From Simplicispira psychrophila DSM 11588 (GTDB taxonomy: Bacteria; Pseudomonadota; Gammaproteobacteria; Burkholderiales; Burkholderiaceae_C), in assembly GCF_000688255.1 (NCBI RefSeq), contig NZ_JHYS01000013.1:1-64000 (forward strand): a stretch of 64,000 nt of DNA, written 5' to 3'. This document shows, in pieces, positions 16,572-24,570 of the stretch. Position 1 is the stretch's first letter. Each line of letters begins with the position of its first letter. The translations under genes were made by a program, and so were the position numbers. The notes under the pieces are model-generated. The model had not been told where the DNA came from, did no database searches, and saw only the letters and a list, made by a program, of their open reading frames with translations.

Positions 16572-17306
16572 ATGAGACTGAAAGACAAAGTAGCGCTGGT
16601 GACTGGCGCCGGCCAAGGTATGGGCCGCGCGATTGCGCGCTGCTTCGCGCAAGAAGGCGCCACCGTGATTGCGCTGGACCTGAACCTTGAAGCCGCGCAA
16701 GCGTCGCTGGCCGGCTTGGGCGGCAACAGCATCGCGCGCAGCTTGGACGTCGGCAACAGCGCTGCCGTCGCCGTTTTGGTCGATGAAGTCGTCGCCACTT
16801 TTGGCCGGGTGGATGTGTTGGTGAACAACGCCGGCATTGGCTCGGTCGATGCCTTTGCCGATATTGCTGACGAAACCTGGGCGCGGGTGCTCAACGTCAA
16901 CCTGAACGGCGCTTTTTACTGCGCTCGCCAAGCCGTGCGCGCCATGCTCAAGGCCGAGACGCGCGGCGTGGTCATCAACGTCGCCAGCACTGCGGCGGCC
17001 AGCGGTGATGGCCCGGCGCACTACTGCGCCTCCAAAGCCGCGCTGATGGGCCTGACGCGCAGCATGGCCAAAGAGCTGGCGTCCAAAGGCATCCGCGTCA
17101 ACACGCTGGTGCCCGGCCCGACCAACACGCCAATGATGCAAAGCATCCCGCAAGAGTGGACCGACGCCATCATTGCCGGCGTGCCGATGGGCCGCATGGC
17201 CGAGCCGCAAGACATCGCCCGCGCGGCCTTGTTCTTGGCCAGCGACGACAGCGGCTTTGTCACCGGCCAGAACCTGGCAGTCAACGGCGGCAGCGCTTTC
17301 CTGTAA
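16572..17306 (+). CDS. SDR family oxidoreductase
   Basis: A 244-residue classical SDR: LVTGAGQGMGRAIARCF, NNAGIGSVDAF, a Ser in NVASTAAAS, Tyr-x3-Lys in YCASK, and ending in NGGSAFL. It is the first gene of a four-gene plus-strand operon (SDR, SDR, SnoaL-like, OYE-like), with operator-like site F upstream and an ACAGGAG ribosome site. It resembles 3-oxoacyl-ACP reductase-like and cyclohexanol-dehydrogenase-like SDRs, so the family does not fix the substrate. Context suggests a hydroxysteroid or a ring-degradation intermediate. Confidence 0.82.
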   Translation: MRLKDKVALVTGAGQGMGRAIARCFAQEGATVIALDLNLEAAQASLAGLGGNSIARSLDVGNSAAVAVLVDEVVATFGRVDVLVNNAGIGSVDAFADIADETWARVLNVNLNGAFYCARQAVRAMLKAETRGVVINVASTAAASGDGPAHYCASKAALMGLTRSMAKELASKGIRVNTLVPGPTNTPMMQSIPQEWTDAIIAGVPMGRMAEPQDIARAALFLASDDSGFVTGQNLAVNGGSAFL

Positions 17307-17343
17307 TCCCTGCGTCCCTCAGTACCAATTTTCAAGGATTCCC

Positions 17344-18111
17344 ATGACACAAAGATTGCAAGGCAAGGTTGCTTTGGTGACCGGCGCCGGTACCGGTATT
17401 GGTGCCGCCACCGCCCTTCGTTTCGCGCAAGAAGGCGCCACCGTGGTGCTGTGCGGCCGTCGCCAAGAGCCGCTTGATGCCGTGGTCGCGCAAATCAAAG
17501 CCGCCGGTGGCCAAGCTGAAGCGGTGTCGGTGGATGTCAGCGACGAAGCCGGCTTCACGGCGGCCATCAACGGCGCTGCCGCGCGCCACGGCCGCTTCGA
17601 CGTGCTGGTCAACAACGCCATGGCCTACAGCTGGGGCTCGATTGAAGAAACCAGCACTGCCGATTGGCACAGCAACTTCAGCACCTCGGTGGACGGCACC
17701 TTTTGGGGTACGCGCGCGGCGATGAAGTTGATGAAGGCCGAAGGCGGCGCGATCATCAACGTCTCGTCGATTTGCGGTTTTTTGGGCACGGCGTATATGG
17801 CTGGCTATTCGGCTGCCAAGGCGGCCATCGTCAACTTCTCGCGCGCTGCGGCGGCGGAAGGTGCGCTGAGTGGCATCCGCGTCAACGTGGTGGTGCCAGC
17901 GGTGGTGGAAACACCCGCGACCGCCGGCATGTTGTCGGACGACACCGCACGCAAAAACACTGAAAAGCTGATTCCTATGGGCCGTGTCGGTCAGCCGGAA
18001 GACTTGGCCAATGCCATATTGTTCTTGGCCAGCAACGAGGCCAGCTACATCACCGGCGCGGTGCTGCCAGTGGACGGTGGCCGCTCGGCGGTATTGGTGA
18101 CGGCACTGTGA
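17344..18111 (+). CDS. SDR family oxidoreductase
   Basis: A 255-residue SDR: LVTGAGTGIGAATALRF, NNAMAYSWGS in place of NNAG, a Ser in NVSSICGF and Tyr-x3-Lys in YSAAK. A long in-frame extension to 17173 overlaps the upstream SDR and is rejected; ATG at 17344 has an AAGGATT ribosome site. The stop overlaps the GTG start of the SnoaL-like gene by four bases. It is the second gene of the 16572 operon. Bile-acid pathways use SDRs for the 7- and 12-hydroxyl groups, and this is a candidate for such a step (inference). Confidence 0.82.
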   Translation: MTQRLQGKVALVTGAGTGIGAATALRFAQEGATVVLCGRRQEPLDAVVAQIKAAGGQAEAVSVDVSDEAGFTAAINGAAARHGRFDVLVNNAMAYSWGSIEETSTADWHSNFSTSVDGTFWGTRAAMKLMKAEGGAIINVSSICGFLGTAYMAGYSAAKAAIVNFSRAAAAEGALSGIRVNVVVPAVVETPATAGMLSDDTARKNTEKLIPMGRVGQPEDLANAILFLASNEASYITGAVLPVDGGRSAVLVTAL

Positions 18112-18758
18112 GCAACGCTGCCACTCCGGCTTGGCCGGCGAACCTGGAGGAGCGCATCGACCGGCTTGAATCCATCGACGCGATTCGCCAACTGGCCGGT
18201 AAGTATTCGCTGTCGCTGGACATGCGCGACATGGATGCGCACGTTAACCTGTTTGCACCCGACATCCGCGTCGGTCGCGACAAGGTCGGTCGCGCGCACT
18301 TCAAGGCGTGGCAGACCGATACGCTGCGCGAGCAGTTCACCGGTACCTCGCACCATTTGGGTCAGCACCTCATCGAATTTGTCGATGCCGACCACGCCAC
18401 CGGCGTCGTCTATTCTAAGAACGAGCACGAGTGCGGCGCCGAGTGGGTGATCATGCAAATGCTGTATTGGGACGACTACGAGCGCATTGACGGGCAGTGG
18501 TGTTTCCGCCGCCGCCTGCCGTGCTACTGGTACGCCACCGACCTGAACAAGCCGCCGATTGGCGACATGAAAATGCGTTGGCCCGGCCGCCAGCCGTACA
18601 ACGGCACCTTCCACGAGCTGTTTCCGAGCTGGAAAGAGTTTTGGGCGGAGCGCCCGGATAAAGACACGTTGCCCGAAGTGGCTACCCCGGCGCCACTGGA
18701 GCAATTTTTAGCGACGATGCGGCGCGGCACCCCCGCGCCCAAGATGAGGGTGCGCTGA
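18108..18758 (+). CDS. SnoaL/NTF2-like protein, possible steroid dehydratase
   Basis: A 216-residue NTF2-fold protein starting at GTG (18108), overlapping the upstream stop by four bases. The SnoaL-like core begins ERIDRLESIDAIRQLAGKYS, with LSLDMRDMDAHVNLFAPDIR and an aromatic-rich C-terminal half (LPCYWYATDLNKPPIGDMKMRW). Proteins of this fold act as dehydratases, isomerases or cyclases. In bile-acid degraders a SnoaL-like enzyme removes the 7alpha-hydroxyl as water, and this gene is a reasonable candidate for such a step because it sits between SDRs and an ene-reductase. The reaction is inferred from neighbours, and catalytic residues cannot be named with confidence. Confidence 0.68.
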   Translation: MSNAATPAWPANLEERIDRLESIDAIRQLAGKYSLSLDMRDMDAHVNLFAPDIRVGRDKVGRAHFKAWQTDTLREQFTGTSHHLGQHLIEFVDADHATGVVYSKNEHECGAEWVIMQMLYWDDYERIDGQWCFRRRLPCYWYATDLNKPPIGDMKMRWPGRQPYNGTFHELFPSWKEFWAERPDKDTLPEVATPAPLEQFLATMRRGTPAPKMRVR

Positions 18759-18759
18759 C

Positions 18760-19839
18760 ATGAAGCAACTGTTTGAACCGCTGCAACTGGGCGACTTGCG
18801 CCTGGCCAACCGCATCGTGATGGCGCCAATGACGCGCAACCGCGCGGGCGCCGATGGCGTACCGACCGATGTGATGGTCGAGCACTACGGCCAGCGCGGC
18901 GATGCCGGCTTGATCGTCGCCGAGGGCACCTGGCCCAGCGCCGTCGGCCAGTCCTACTGTCGCCAACCCGGCATTGCCACGCCAGCGCAAATTGCCGGCT
19001 GGAAGCGCGTCACCGATGCGGTACACGCACGCGGCGGGCTGATCGTGCTGCAAATCATGCACGGCGGGCGCATTGGCAGCCGGCATATCAAGGCCGAGGG
19101 CGTGGAGACCGTGGCGCCGAGCGCGTTGCAGGCCGCTGGCGAAATCGTCACCGACATCGCCGGTATGCAGCCCTATGACACGCCGCGTGCGCTCAGCACT
19201 GAAGGCGTCCGCGCCATCGTGCAAGAGCACGCGCAGGCGGCGCGCAATGCGCGCGAAGCCGGCTTTGACGGCGTTGAGCTGCACGGCACCAGCGGCTACC
19301 TGCCGATGCAGTTCCTCAGTTCGGGCAGCAACCAGCGCACAGACGAATACGGCGGAACGGCCGCCCACCGCGCGCGCTTTGCCTTTGAGTGCCTGCGCGA
19401 AATGGCCGCCGCCATTGGCGCCGGTCGTGTGGGTTTGCGCCTGAATCCGGGCAACACCTACAACGACACCCGCGATGAAGATTCCGCCGCTACGCACGCC
19501 GAGCTGATGCGCCAGGCCGCGACGCTGAACCTGGCTTATCTGCATGTGATGCGTGCGCCGACGCCCGAGCTGGATGCCTTTGCGCTGGCGCGAGCGCAGT
19601 TTGGCGAGCGGCTGATTCTGAACGACGGTTTTGGTCCGGACAACGCGGCAGCCGCCTTGCAGGACTATGCGGGCGCCGCGCTGTCGTTTGCGCGCCATTT
19701 CATCGGTAACCCCGATCTGGTGGAGCGGTTGCGCGCCGGCCAGCCGCTGGCACGCTTTGACCGCAAGACGCTGTATACGCCGGGTGCCGCCGGCTACACC
19801 AGCTACGAATGCTATAGCGCGGCTGCCCTCACCGCCTGA
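18760..19839 (+). CDS. Old-yellow-enzyme family FMN ene-reductase
   Basis: A 359-residue FMN-dependent TIM-barrel reductase of the NemA/OYE class, which reduces C=C bonds next to a carbonyl. Seen are LFEPLQLGDLRLANRIVMAPMTRNRA at the N-terminus (split motif), LQIMHGGR and GFDGVELHG-TSGYLPMQFL, then the SSGSNQRTDEYGG and AxxFARHFIGNPDL phosphate-binding regions. The usual substrate-binding pair His-x-x-Asn/His is His175-Gly-Thr-Ser178 here, with Ser in place of Asn or His. It ends the four-gene operon, 1 base after the SnoaL-like gene. A plausible job is reduction of a steroid or C/D-ring double bond. Substrate not shown. Confidence 0.85.
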   Translation: MKQLFEPLQLGDLRLANRIVMAPMTRNRAGADGVPTDVMVEHYGQRGDAGLIVAEGTWPSAVGQSYCRQPGIATPAQIAGWKRVTDAVHARGGLIVLQIMHGGRIGSRHIKAEGVETVAPSALQAAGEIVTDIAGMQPYDTPRALSTEGVRAIVQEHAQAARNAREAGFDGVELHGTSGYLPMQFLSSGSNQRTDEYGGTAAHRARFAFECLREMAAAIGAGRVGLRLNPGNTYNDTRDEDSAATHAELMRQAATLNLAYLHVMRAPTPELDAFALARAQFGERLILNDGFGPDNAAAALQDYAGAALSFARHFIGNPDLVERLRAGQPLARFDRKTLYTPGAAGYTSYECYSAAALTA

Positions 19840-20034
19840 CGCAAGACGGCTGGCGCCGGCGCTCGGGTTGGCTTTTTGGCTGCATTCCTTTTCCTTGCTA
19901 GACCAAGACGGCCCGATGGAAAAGAGCTTTACCGCTAAGAGTAGGAGTTGCCCGACGGGATAACGTGGTATTGGCTGGCAGTGCCGCTGCGCATGGCGGT
20001 TGAAGCTAGGATTTTTCTTCACGGAGCCATCCTC

Positions 20035-20535
20035 ATGAAACTCAGTCATTTGGCCGCCGCAGCCTTCAGCGTCGCTTTTATTGCAACCGCGCATGCCCAA
20101 GCCAGCAAGAAGGATCAGGAGTTCCTCACCCAGGCCGCAGCAGGCGGGCTTTACGAAGTGGAGGCGGGGAAACTTGCACAGGGAAAGGCCTCCTCGGACA
20201 GGGTGAAATCCTTTGGCAGCATCCTGGTGAAAGACCATGAAATTGCCAACGATGAACTCAAGCAGCTGGCGAGGAGCAAGGAGGTGTCTCTTCCGACGGC
20301 CATCCCTGCCGATAAGCAGTTGCGACTGGATGAGCTTGTCATAGCAAAGAATTTCGACAGAGAATTCCTGCAAGAAGTCGGATTGGACGACCACACGAGC
20401 GATATTTCACTCTTTGAAAAAGCCAGCAGAGACTCGGACGACAGCGCAGTCCAGGCATTCGCCCGCAAAAATTTGCCGATGCTGAAGGCGCACAGGAAGC
20501 AGGCGGAAAGTTTGCAAAATTCATTAGGAAAATAA
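20035..20535 (+). CDS. Exported DUF4142 family protein
   Basis: A 166-residue predicted periplasmic protein. Residues 1-22 form a Sec signal peptide (MKLSHLAAAAFSVAFIATAHA, cleavage before Q). The helical DUF4142 domain follows, with QAAAGGLYEVEAGKLAQGKA, FGSILVKDHEIANDELKQLA, and a second repeat around FLQEVGLDDHTSDISLFEKA. The function of DUF4142 proteins is not established. It stands alone with GGAG eight bases upstream of ATG 20035. The use of AAG/GAC/AAT codons is less GC-biased than in neighbours, and an IS remnant follows, so it may be a later arrival in the cluster. Confidence 0.85.
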   Translation: MKLSHLAAAAFSVAFIATAHAQASKKDQEFLTQAAAGGLYEVEAGKLAQGKASSDRVKSFGSILVKDHEIANDELKQLARSKEVSLPTAIPADKQLRLDELVIAKNFDREFLQEVGLDDHTSDISLFEKASRDSDDSAVQAFARKNLPMLKAHRKQAESLQNSLGK

Positions 20536-20737
20536 CGGCGGCCACTCTGCTGCCCTGTCCGCTCCTTGCAGAGGCGGCACTGACTGACGGTAGGTGAGTG
20601 GTGCTGCTGCAAATTTCACCAGAGGTGCCGAGACGGACTAACTCAAGCGTGCTTCATAGAGGTCCCCGGCATATGCACGCAGTTGTTTGTTCGTTCAGCG
20701 TCAGCGGCTCACTGCCCCTTGGCCTTGATCCCGCCGT

Positions 20738-20943
20738 GGTTGAACCAGCCTGGCGTAAGGGATGGGTGCGCACCCCACGGAAATCACCAAAACACGCAGG
20801 CCGGTCACGCCAACGGATAGTGCCGCGCTAACGAAAGAGCGCCGCCTCTCCACGAACAGCCGGTTGTCTCGCTCAGTCGTTCCAGACGGTCCTGCCTGGC
20901 CGGGTAACAAGGTCTTGATGCGCTGCCAATGCGCATCGGGCAG
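20738..20943 (-). pseudogene. IS5-family transposase, N-terminal remnant
   Basis: The minus strand reads [15 protein letters not shown], then [10 protein letters not shown], as in the N-terminus of IS5/IS427-type transposases. After a frameshift the homology continues as EAALFR[26 protein letters not shown], equivalent to the usual YRAGIPWRDLPERFGDFRVVHTR. A frameshift, an internal stop and missing catalytic DDE domain show a dead fragment. No terminal inverted repeats were found. Confidence 0.72.
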
Positions 20944-20978
20944 GGCCTATTTTTGGGGCCGGTTTTGCTGTGCTTTTC

Positions 20979-20998
20979 GTTAGTCTCAACGGACGATG
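20979..20998 (+). promoter_or_regulatory. Candidate operator site G before tesB operon
   Basis: Reads GTTAGTC-TCAACG-GACGATG and ends 68 bases before the tesB start, at the head of a ten-gene ring-degradation operon. Confidence 0.62.
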
Positions 20999-21066
20999 CT
21001 GGTGCCGGGTCGGCTGACCAGAATCAGTCCATCGACTTGATGCGTGCAAAACCAGGAGAAGCGTGA

Positions 21067-21975
21067 ATGATGAATATCAGCGGTCTGGCCTATGTGGTGG
21101 CTGAAACCACCGACCTGGCCAAATGGAAGGGTTATGCCGAAGGCGTGCTGGGCATGATGACAGCGCCTGCACCCGATGGAGGTCTGTATGTGCGCATGGA
21201 CGAGCGGCAGTTCCGCTTTGCCGTGCAGCCCGGCGCGCGTGATGCCTACGTGGTATCGGGTTGGGAGGTGACCGGCCGCGCCGACTTTGACGCTGCACTG
21301 GTGGTGCTCAAAGACGCTGGCGTCGCGGTCGAGATGGGCGACCCCGCCCACTGCCGGCTGCGCTGCGTGCAGCAAGTGGCCGCTTTCAGCGACCCGTCGG
21401 GTAACCGCCACGAGCTGGTCTGGGGCTTTCGCTCGGACTTTGCGCACTTTGCCTCGCCGACCGGCGTGTCGCGCTTTGTCACCGGCAACATCGGCATGGG
21501 CCACACCGTGCTGCCCACCACCGACTTTGCCAAGACGGTCGAATTTGCGACCCAGGTGATGGGTTTTGGTCTGTCCGATATCTACAACTTCCAGCCCGCC
21601 GGCCCCGATGGCCCGACGCTGCCAATCCATTTCTTTCACTGCAACAACGGCCGCCACCACAGCTTGGCGCTGGCCGGTTTTCCGGTCGAGAGCGGCTGCG
21701 TGCACGTCATGGTCGAGGTCGAGAACATGCCCGAAGTGGGCCGTGCGCTGGACCGCATGGCCGCGCACCAGGTGCCGCAAACCGCCACGCTGGGCCAGCA
21801 CACCAACGACAAGATGATTTCTTTCTATATGCGCACGCCGTCGAACTTCGACATCGAGTACGGCTACGGCGGTGCGGTGGTCGATTGGCAAGAGCACATC
21901 GTCCACGAATTTACCCGCGTGAGCCTGTGGGGTCACGATTTCAGCATCGGGCAGCGCAGTGCTGCCGCTGCTTGA
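21067..21975 (+). CDS. tesB: Type I extradiol dioxygenase, 3,4-DHSA dioxygenase
   Basis: Fe(II)-dependent meta-cleavage dioxygenase expected to cleave the aromatised A ring of 3,4-dihydroxy-9,10-secoandrostatrienedione, as TesB of C. testosteroni and HsaC of actinobacteria do. It has 302 residues in two vicinal-oxygen-chelate domains. Predicted iron ligands are His146 (GMGHTVL), His213 (GCVHVMVEV) and Glu264 (NFDIEYGYGG), with the conserved RHHSLAL (His197/His198) and a Tyr at 254. It heads a tightly spaced operon running to 30790. ATG at 21067 or 21070 may be used. Substrate is assigned from cluster context plus BphC-type sequence. Confidence 0.92.
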   Translation: MMNISGLAYVVAETTDLAKWKGYAEGVLGMMTAPAPDGGLYVRMDERQFRFAVQPGARDAYVVSGWEVTGRADFDAALVVLKDAGVAVEMGDPAHCRLRCVQQVAAFSDPSGNRHELVWGFRSDFAHFASPTGVSRFVTGNIGMGHTVLPTTDFAKTVEFATQVMGFGLSDIYNFQPAGPDGPTLPIHFFHCNNGRHHSLALAGFPVESGCVHVMVEVENMPEVGRALDRMAAHQVPQTATLGQHTNDKMISFYMRTPSNFDIEYGYGGAVVDWQEHIVHEFTRVSLWGHDFSIGQRSAAAA

Positions 21976-21994
21976 CCAGGAGAGCAAGAGAGCT

Positions 21995-22873
21995 ATGGCC
22001 AACAAAAATATGACTGCCGCGCAAGCGGTGGCGCAAATCAAAGACGGCATGACCGTCGGCATCGGCGGCTGGGGCCCTCGGCGCAAACCGATGGCGCTGA
22101 TCCGCGAGATTCTGCGCAGCCCCGTGAAAGACCTGACGGTGGTGGCTTATGGCGGTGCCGATGTTGGCATGTTGTGCGTCGCCGGCAAGGTAAAAAAGCT
22201 GATTTTTGCTTTCGTCACGCTGGACTTCATTCCGCTGGAACCCTACTTTCGCCAGGCGCGCCAGAGCGGCGGTATGGACATCATGGAAATCGACGAAGGA
22301 ATGATGCTGCTCGGTTTGCGCGCCGCTGCCATGCGCGTGCCCTTCATCCCTTCGCGCTTGGGCTTGGGCACCGACGTGCTCAAGCGCAGCCCGAACATCA
22401 AGCTGGTCGATTCGCCCTACGACGAGCGCCAGTGGGTGGCCATGCCGGCGCTGAATCTGGATGTGGCGCTGGTGCATGTGGACCGCGCTGACGCGCGCGG
22501 TGTCTGCCAGGTCGATGGCCCGGACATCTACATGGACGAGCTCTTTGTGCGCGCGGCCAAACAAAGCTTTGTCAGCTGCGACGAGCTGGTCGATAGCAGC
22601 TACTTTGAAGGCCGCGACGCCTCGCGCCAGGTGTTCTGGGAGCGCGCCCACACCACCGGCGTGGTGCATGTGCCAGCCGGCGCCCACCCGAGTTCGTGCG
22701 CGCCGCTGTATGGCTTTGATGTCAAGCACTTCAAGGAATACGCCGCCAGCGCCAAGGAAGAGGGCGGCTGGCAGAAATATGCCGCGCGCTATGTGCATTG
22801 CACCCACGCCGAGTATTTGGAGCGTATCGGTGGTCTCGAAGCGGTGCACCAGTTGCCGCTGCCAGTGTTTTGA
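21995..22873 (+). CDS. ipdA: CoA-transferase-like ring hydrolase, alpha subunit
   Basis: Alpha subunit of a class I CoA-transferase-fold enzyme. In Mycobacterium and Rhodococcus IpdAB hydrolytically opens the last (C) ring of the steroid as COCHEA-CoA; the C. testosteroni equivalent is ScdL1L2. It has 292 residues with the GGWGPRRKPMALIREIL glycine-rich loop and an acidic segment Glu98-Ile-Asp-Glu101 where the IpdA catalytic Glu is expected (inference). ATG 21995 lies 19 bases after tesB, with AGGAGAG upstream; ipdB follows after 17 bases. Pairing with ipdB, ipdC and echA20 makes the assignment firm. Confidence 0.9.
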   Translation: MANKNMTAAQAVAQIKDGMTVGIGGWGPRRKPMALIREILRSPVKDLTVVAYGGADVGMLCVAGKVKKLIFAFVTLDFIPLEPYFRQARQSGGMDIMEIDEGMMLLGLRAAAMRVPFIPSRLGLGTDVLKRSPNIKLVDSPYDERQWVAMPALNLDVALVHVDRADARGVCQVDGPDIYMDELFVRAAKQSFVSCDELVDSSYFEGRDASRQVFWERAHTTGVVHVPAGAHPSSCAPLYGFDVKHFKEYAASAKEEGGWQKYAARYVHCTHAEYLERIGGLEAVHQLPLPVF

Positions 22874-22890
22874 CGACGGGAGAGCGTGTC

Positions 22891-23655
22891 ATGAGTGAAT
22901 TTTCTTTGGTAGACCGCATCATCTGCGCTGCATCCGATGCGTGGATTAACGATGGCGAAGTGTTGGCGACCGGCATTGGCATCGTGCCGCGCCTGGCGGC
23001 ATCGATGAGCATGTTGTCCAGCAATACCGATCTGATGATGACCGACTCCGAGGCCTGGTTGGTCAGCGAGCCGGTGCCGATCGGCCCGCGCAATGGCTAT
23101 CAAATCAAGCGCGAAGGCTGGATGGGTTTTACCCGCATCTTTGACAACGTCTGGAGCGGCAAGCGCCACGCCATGGTGGGGCCAACGCAAGTCGACCGCT
23201 TTGGTCAGGCCAACATCTCGATGATTGGCAGCGACTACGACAAACCCAAGTCGATGATGCTGGGTGTGCGCGGTTTTCCGGGCAACTCGATCAGCCACGC
23301 CAACTCGTTCTTTGTGCCGAACCACAGCACCAAGGTGTTTGTGGCGGGCGAGGTCGATATGGTGGCTTCGGTGGGCTACAACCCAGCGCGTTTGGCGCGG
23401 GGCTGGAGCTTGGACGATATTGATGTGCGCCTGATTTTTACCAATCTGGCAGTCATCGACTTTGGCGGCCCGAACCACCAAGCCCAACTGCGCTCGGTAC
23501 ACCCCGGTGTGACCGCTGCGCAGGTGCAAGAGGCCACCGGCTTTGAGCTGCACATGCCCGCCAGCGTGCCTGAAACCGCTGCACCCACCGCCGCGCAACT
23601 GGCGCTGCTGGCGCGGCTCGACCCCCACAACCTGCGCGCCTCGGTGCTGAACTGA
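22891..23655 (+). CDS. ipdB: CoA-transferase-like ring hydrolase, beta subunit
   Basis: Beta subunit of the IpdAB (ScdL1L2-like) ring-opening enzyme, 254 residues. It shows the CoA-transferase beta fold: GIGIVPRLAASMSMLS, SEAWLVSEPVPIGPRNGY, GPTQVDRFGQANISMIG, and GVRGFPGNSISHANSFFVPNH (split). It starts at ATG 22891 with GGGAGAG upstream; an in-frame extension into ipdA is rejected. The C-terminal part (AAQVQEATGFELHMP) is as in family members. It would act in the cytoplasm with IpdA on the CoA thioester from EchA20 action. Confidence 0.9.
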   Translation: MSEFSLVDRIICAASDAWINDGEVLATGIGIVPRLAASMSMLSSNTDLMMTDSEAWLVSEPVPIGPRNGYQIKREGWMGFTRIFDNVWSGKRHAMVGPTQVDRFGQANISMIGSDYDKPKSMMLGVRGFPGNSISHANSFFVPNHSTKVFVAGEVDMVASVGYNPARLARGWSLDDIDVRLIFTNLAVIDFGGPNHQAQLRSVHPGVTAAQVQEATGFELHMPASVPETAAPTAAQLALLARLDPHNLRASVLN

Positions 23656-23664
23656 GTTCTCCCC

Positions 23665-24570
23665 ATGAGCCACAACGACCCGGGTGACCACTTTGTGCAG
23701 CGCGAGGACGCATCGGTTTACGAGACCGACGCGCCGGTGCTGTACCAGGCCGTGGACGGCATCGCCACCCTGACCATGAACCGCCCAGACTTCAACAACG
23801 CGCAGAACTCGCAGATGACCTACGCGTTGGATGCCTGCTTTCGCCGCGCGGTCGATGACGACAACGTCAAGGTGATCGTGCTGCGCGGCGTCGGCAAGCA
23901 CTTCAGTGCCGGCCATGACATTGGCACGCCGGGTCGTGACATCAATAAATCTTTTGAGCGCGAGAGCCTGTGGTGGGATCACACCAACAAGCCCGGCGCC
24001 GAACAAATGTTTTCGCGCGAGCAAGAGGTTTACCTCGGCATGTGCCGGCGCTGGCACGACCTCCCCAAGCCGACGATTGCCATGGTGCAGGGTGGCTGCA
24101 TTGCCGGCGGCCTGATGCTGGCCTGGGTGTGCGATCTGATCGTTGCCAGCGACGATGCCTTTTTTCAGGATCCGGTGGTGCGCATGGGCATTCCGGGGGT
24201 GGAGTATTTCGCCCATGTGCACGAATTGAATCCGCGCATTGCCAAAGAATTTCTGTTCTTGGGCGAGCGCATGAAAGCCGACCGCGCCTACATGATGGGC
24301 ATGGTCAACCGCGTGGTGCCGCGTGATGAACTTGAAGCGCAGACCTACGACATCGCCGCCCGCATCGCCAAGCAGCCGCGCCTGGGTTTGGCGCTGACCA
24401 AGACGGTGATCAACCGCGTCGAAGAGCTGCAAGGCCTGCGCTCGACCATGGACATGGCTTTTGGTTACCACCACTTTGCCCACGCGCACAGCCAGGTGCT
24501 GGGCGCCGGCCACCTGGGCGGGCACGACGCCAAGTCGATGGTGCAAGCCAACAAAAAGGACAGCGCATGA
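23665..24570 (+). CDS. Enoyl-CoA hydratase/isomerase family protein
   Basis: A 301-residue crotonase-fold protein. It has GVGKHFSAGHDIGTPGRD in the first oxyanion-hole region and QGGCIAGGLMLAWVCDLIVAS in the second, and the equivalent of the catalytic Glu region is DPVVRMGIPGVEYF. The extended N-terminus and the C-terminal FGYHHFAHAHSQVLGAGHLGG segment differ from typical FadB-like hydratases and fit the larger hydratases of steroid HIP-degradation clusters. It overlaps the next gene (ipdC) by four bases (ATGA). A hydratase acting on a CoA thioester of the C/D-ring intermediate is likely; the exact step is not assigned. Confidence 0.85.
   Translation: MSHNDPGDHFVQREDASVYETDAPVLYQAVDGIATLTMNRPDFNNAQNSQMTYALDACFRRAVDDDNVKVIVLRGVGKHFSAGHDIGTPGRDINKSFERESLWWDHTNKPGAEQMFSREQEVYLGMCRRWHDLPKPTIAMVQGGCIAGGLMLAWVCDLIVASDDAFFQDPVVRMGIPGVEYFAHVHELNPRIAKEFLFLGERMKADRAYMMGMVNRVVPRDELEAQTYDIAARIAKQPRLGLALTKTVINRVEELQGLRSTMDMAFGYHHFAHAHSQVLGAGHLGGHDAKSMVQANKKDSA

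Larger units (their letters stand above)
20536..21066. other. Intergenic region with IS remnant, 531 bp
   Basis: Contains the dead IS5-type transposase fragment (about 20738-20943, minus strand) and operator-like site G in front of tesB. A 77-codon plus-strand frame at 20598 has no supporting feature. Confidence 0.75.

Noticed and set aside
20598-20831. 77-codon plus-strand frame downstream of the DUF4142 gene
   Set aside because: It overlaps the IS5-type remnant on the other strand and has no domain or ribosome site.
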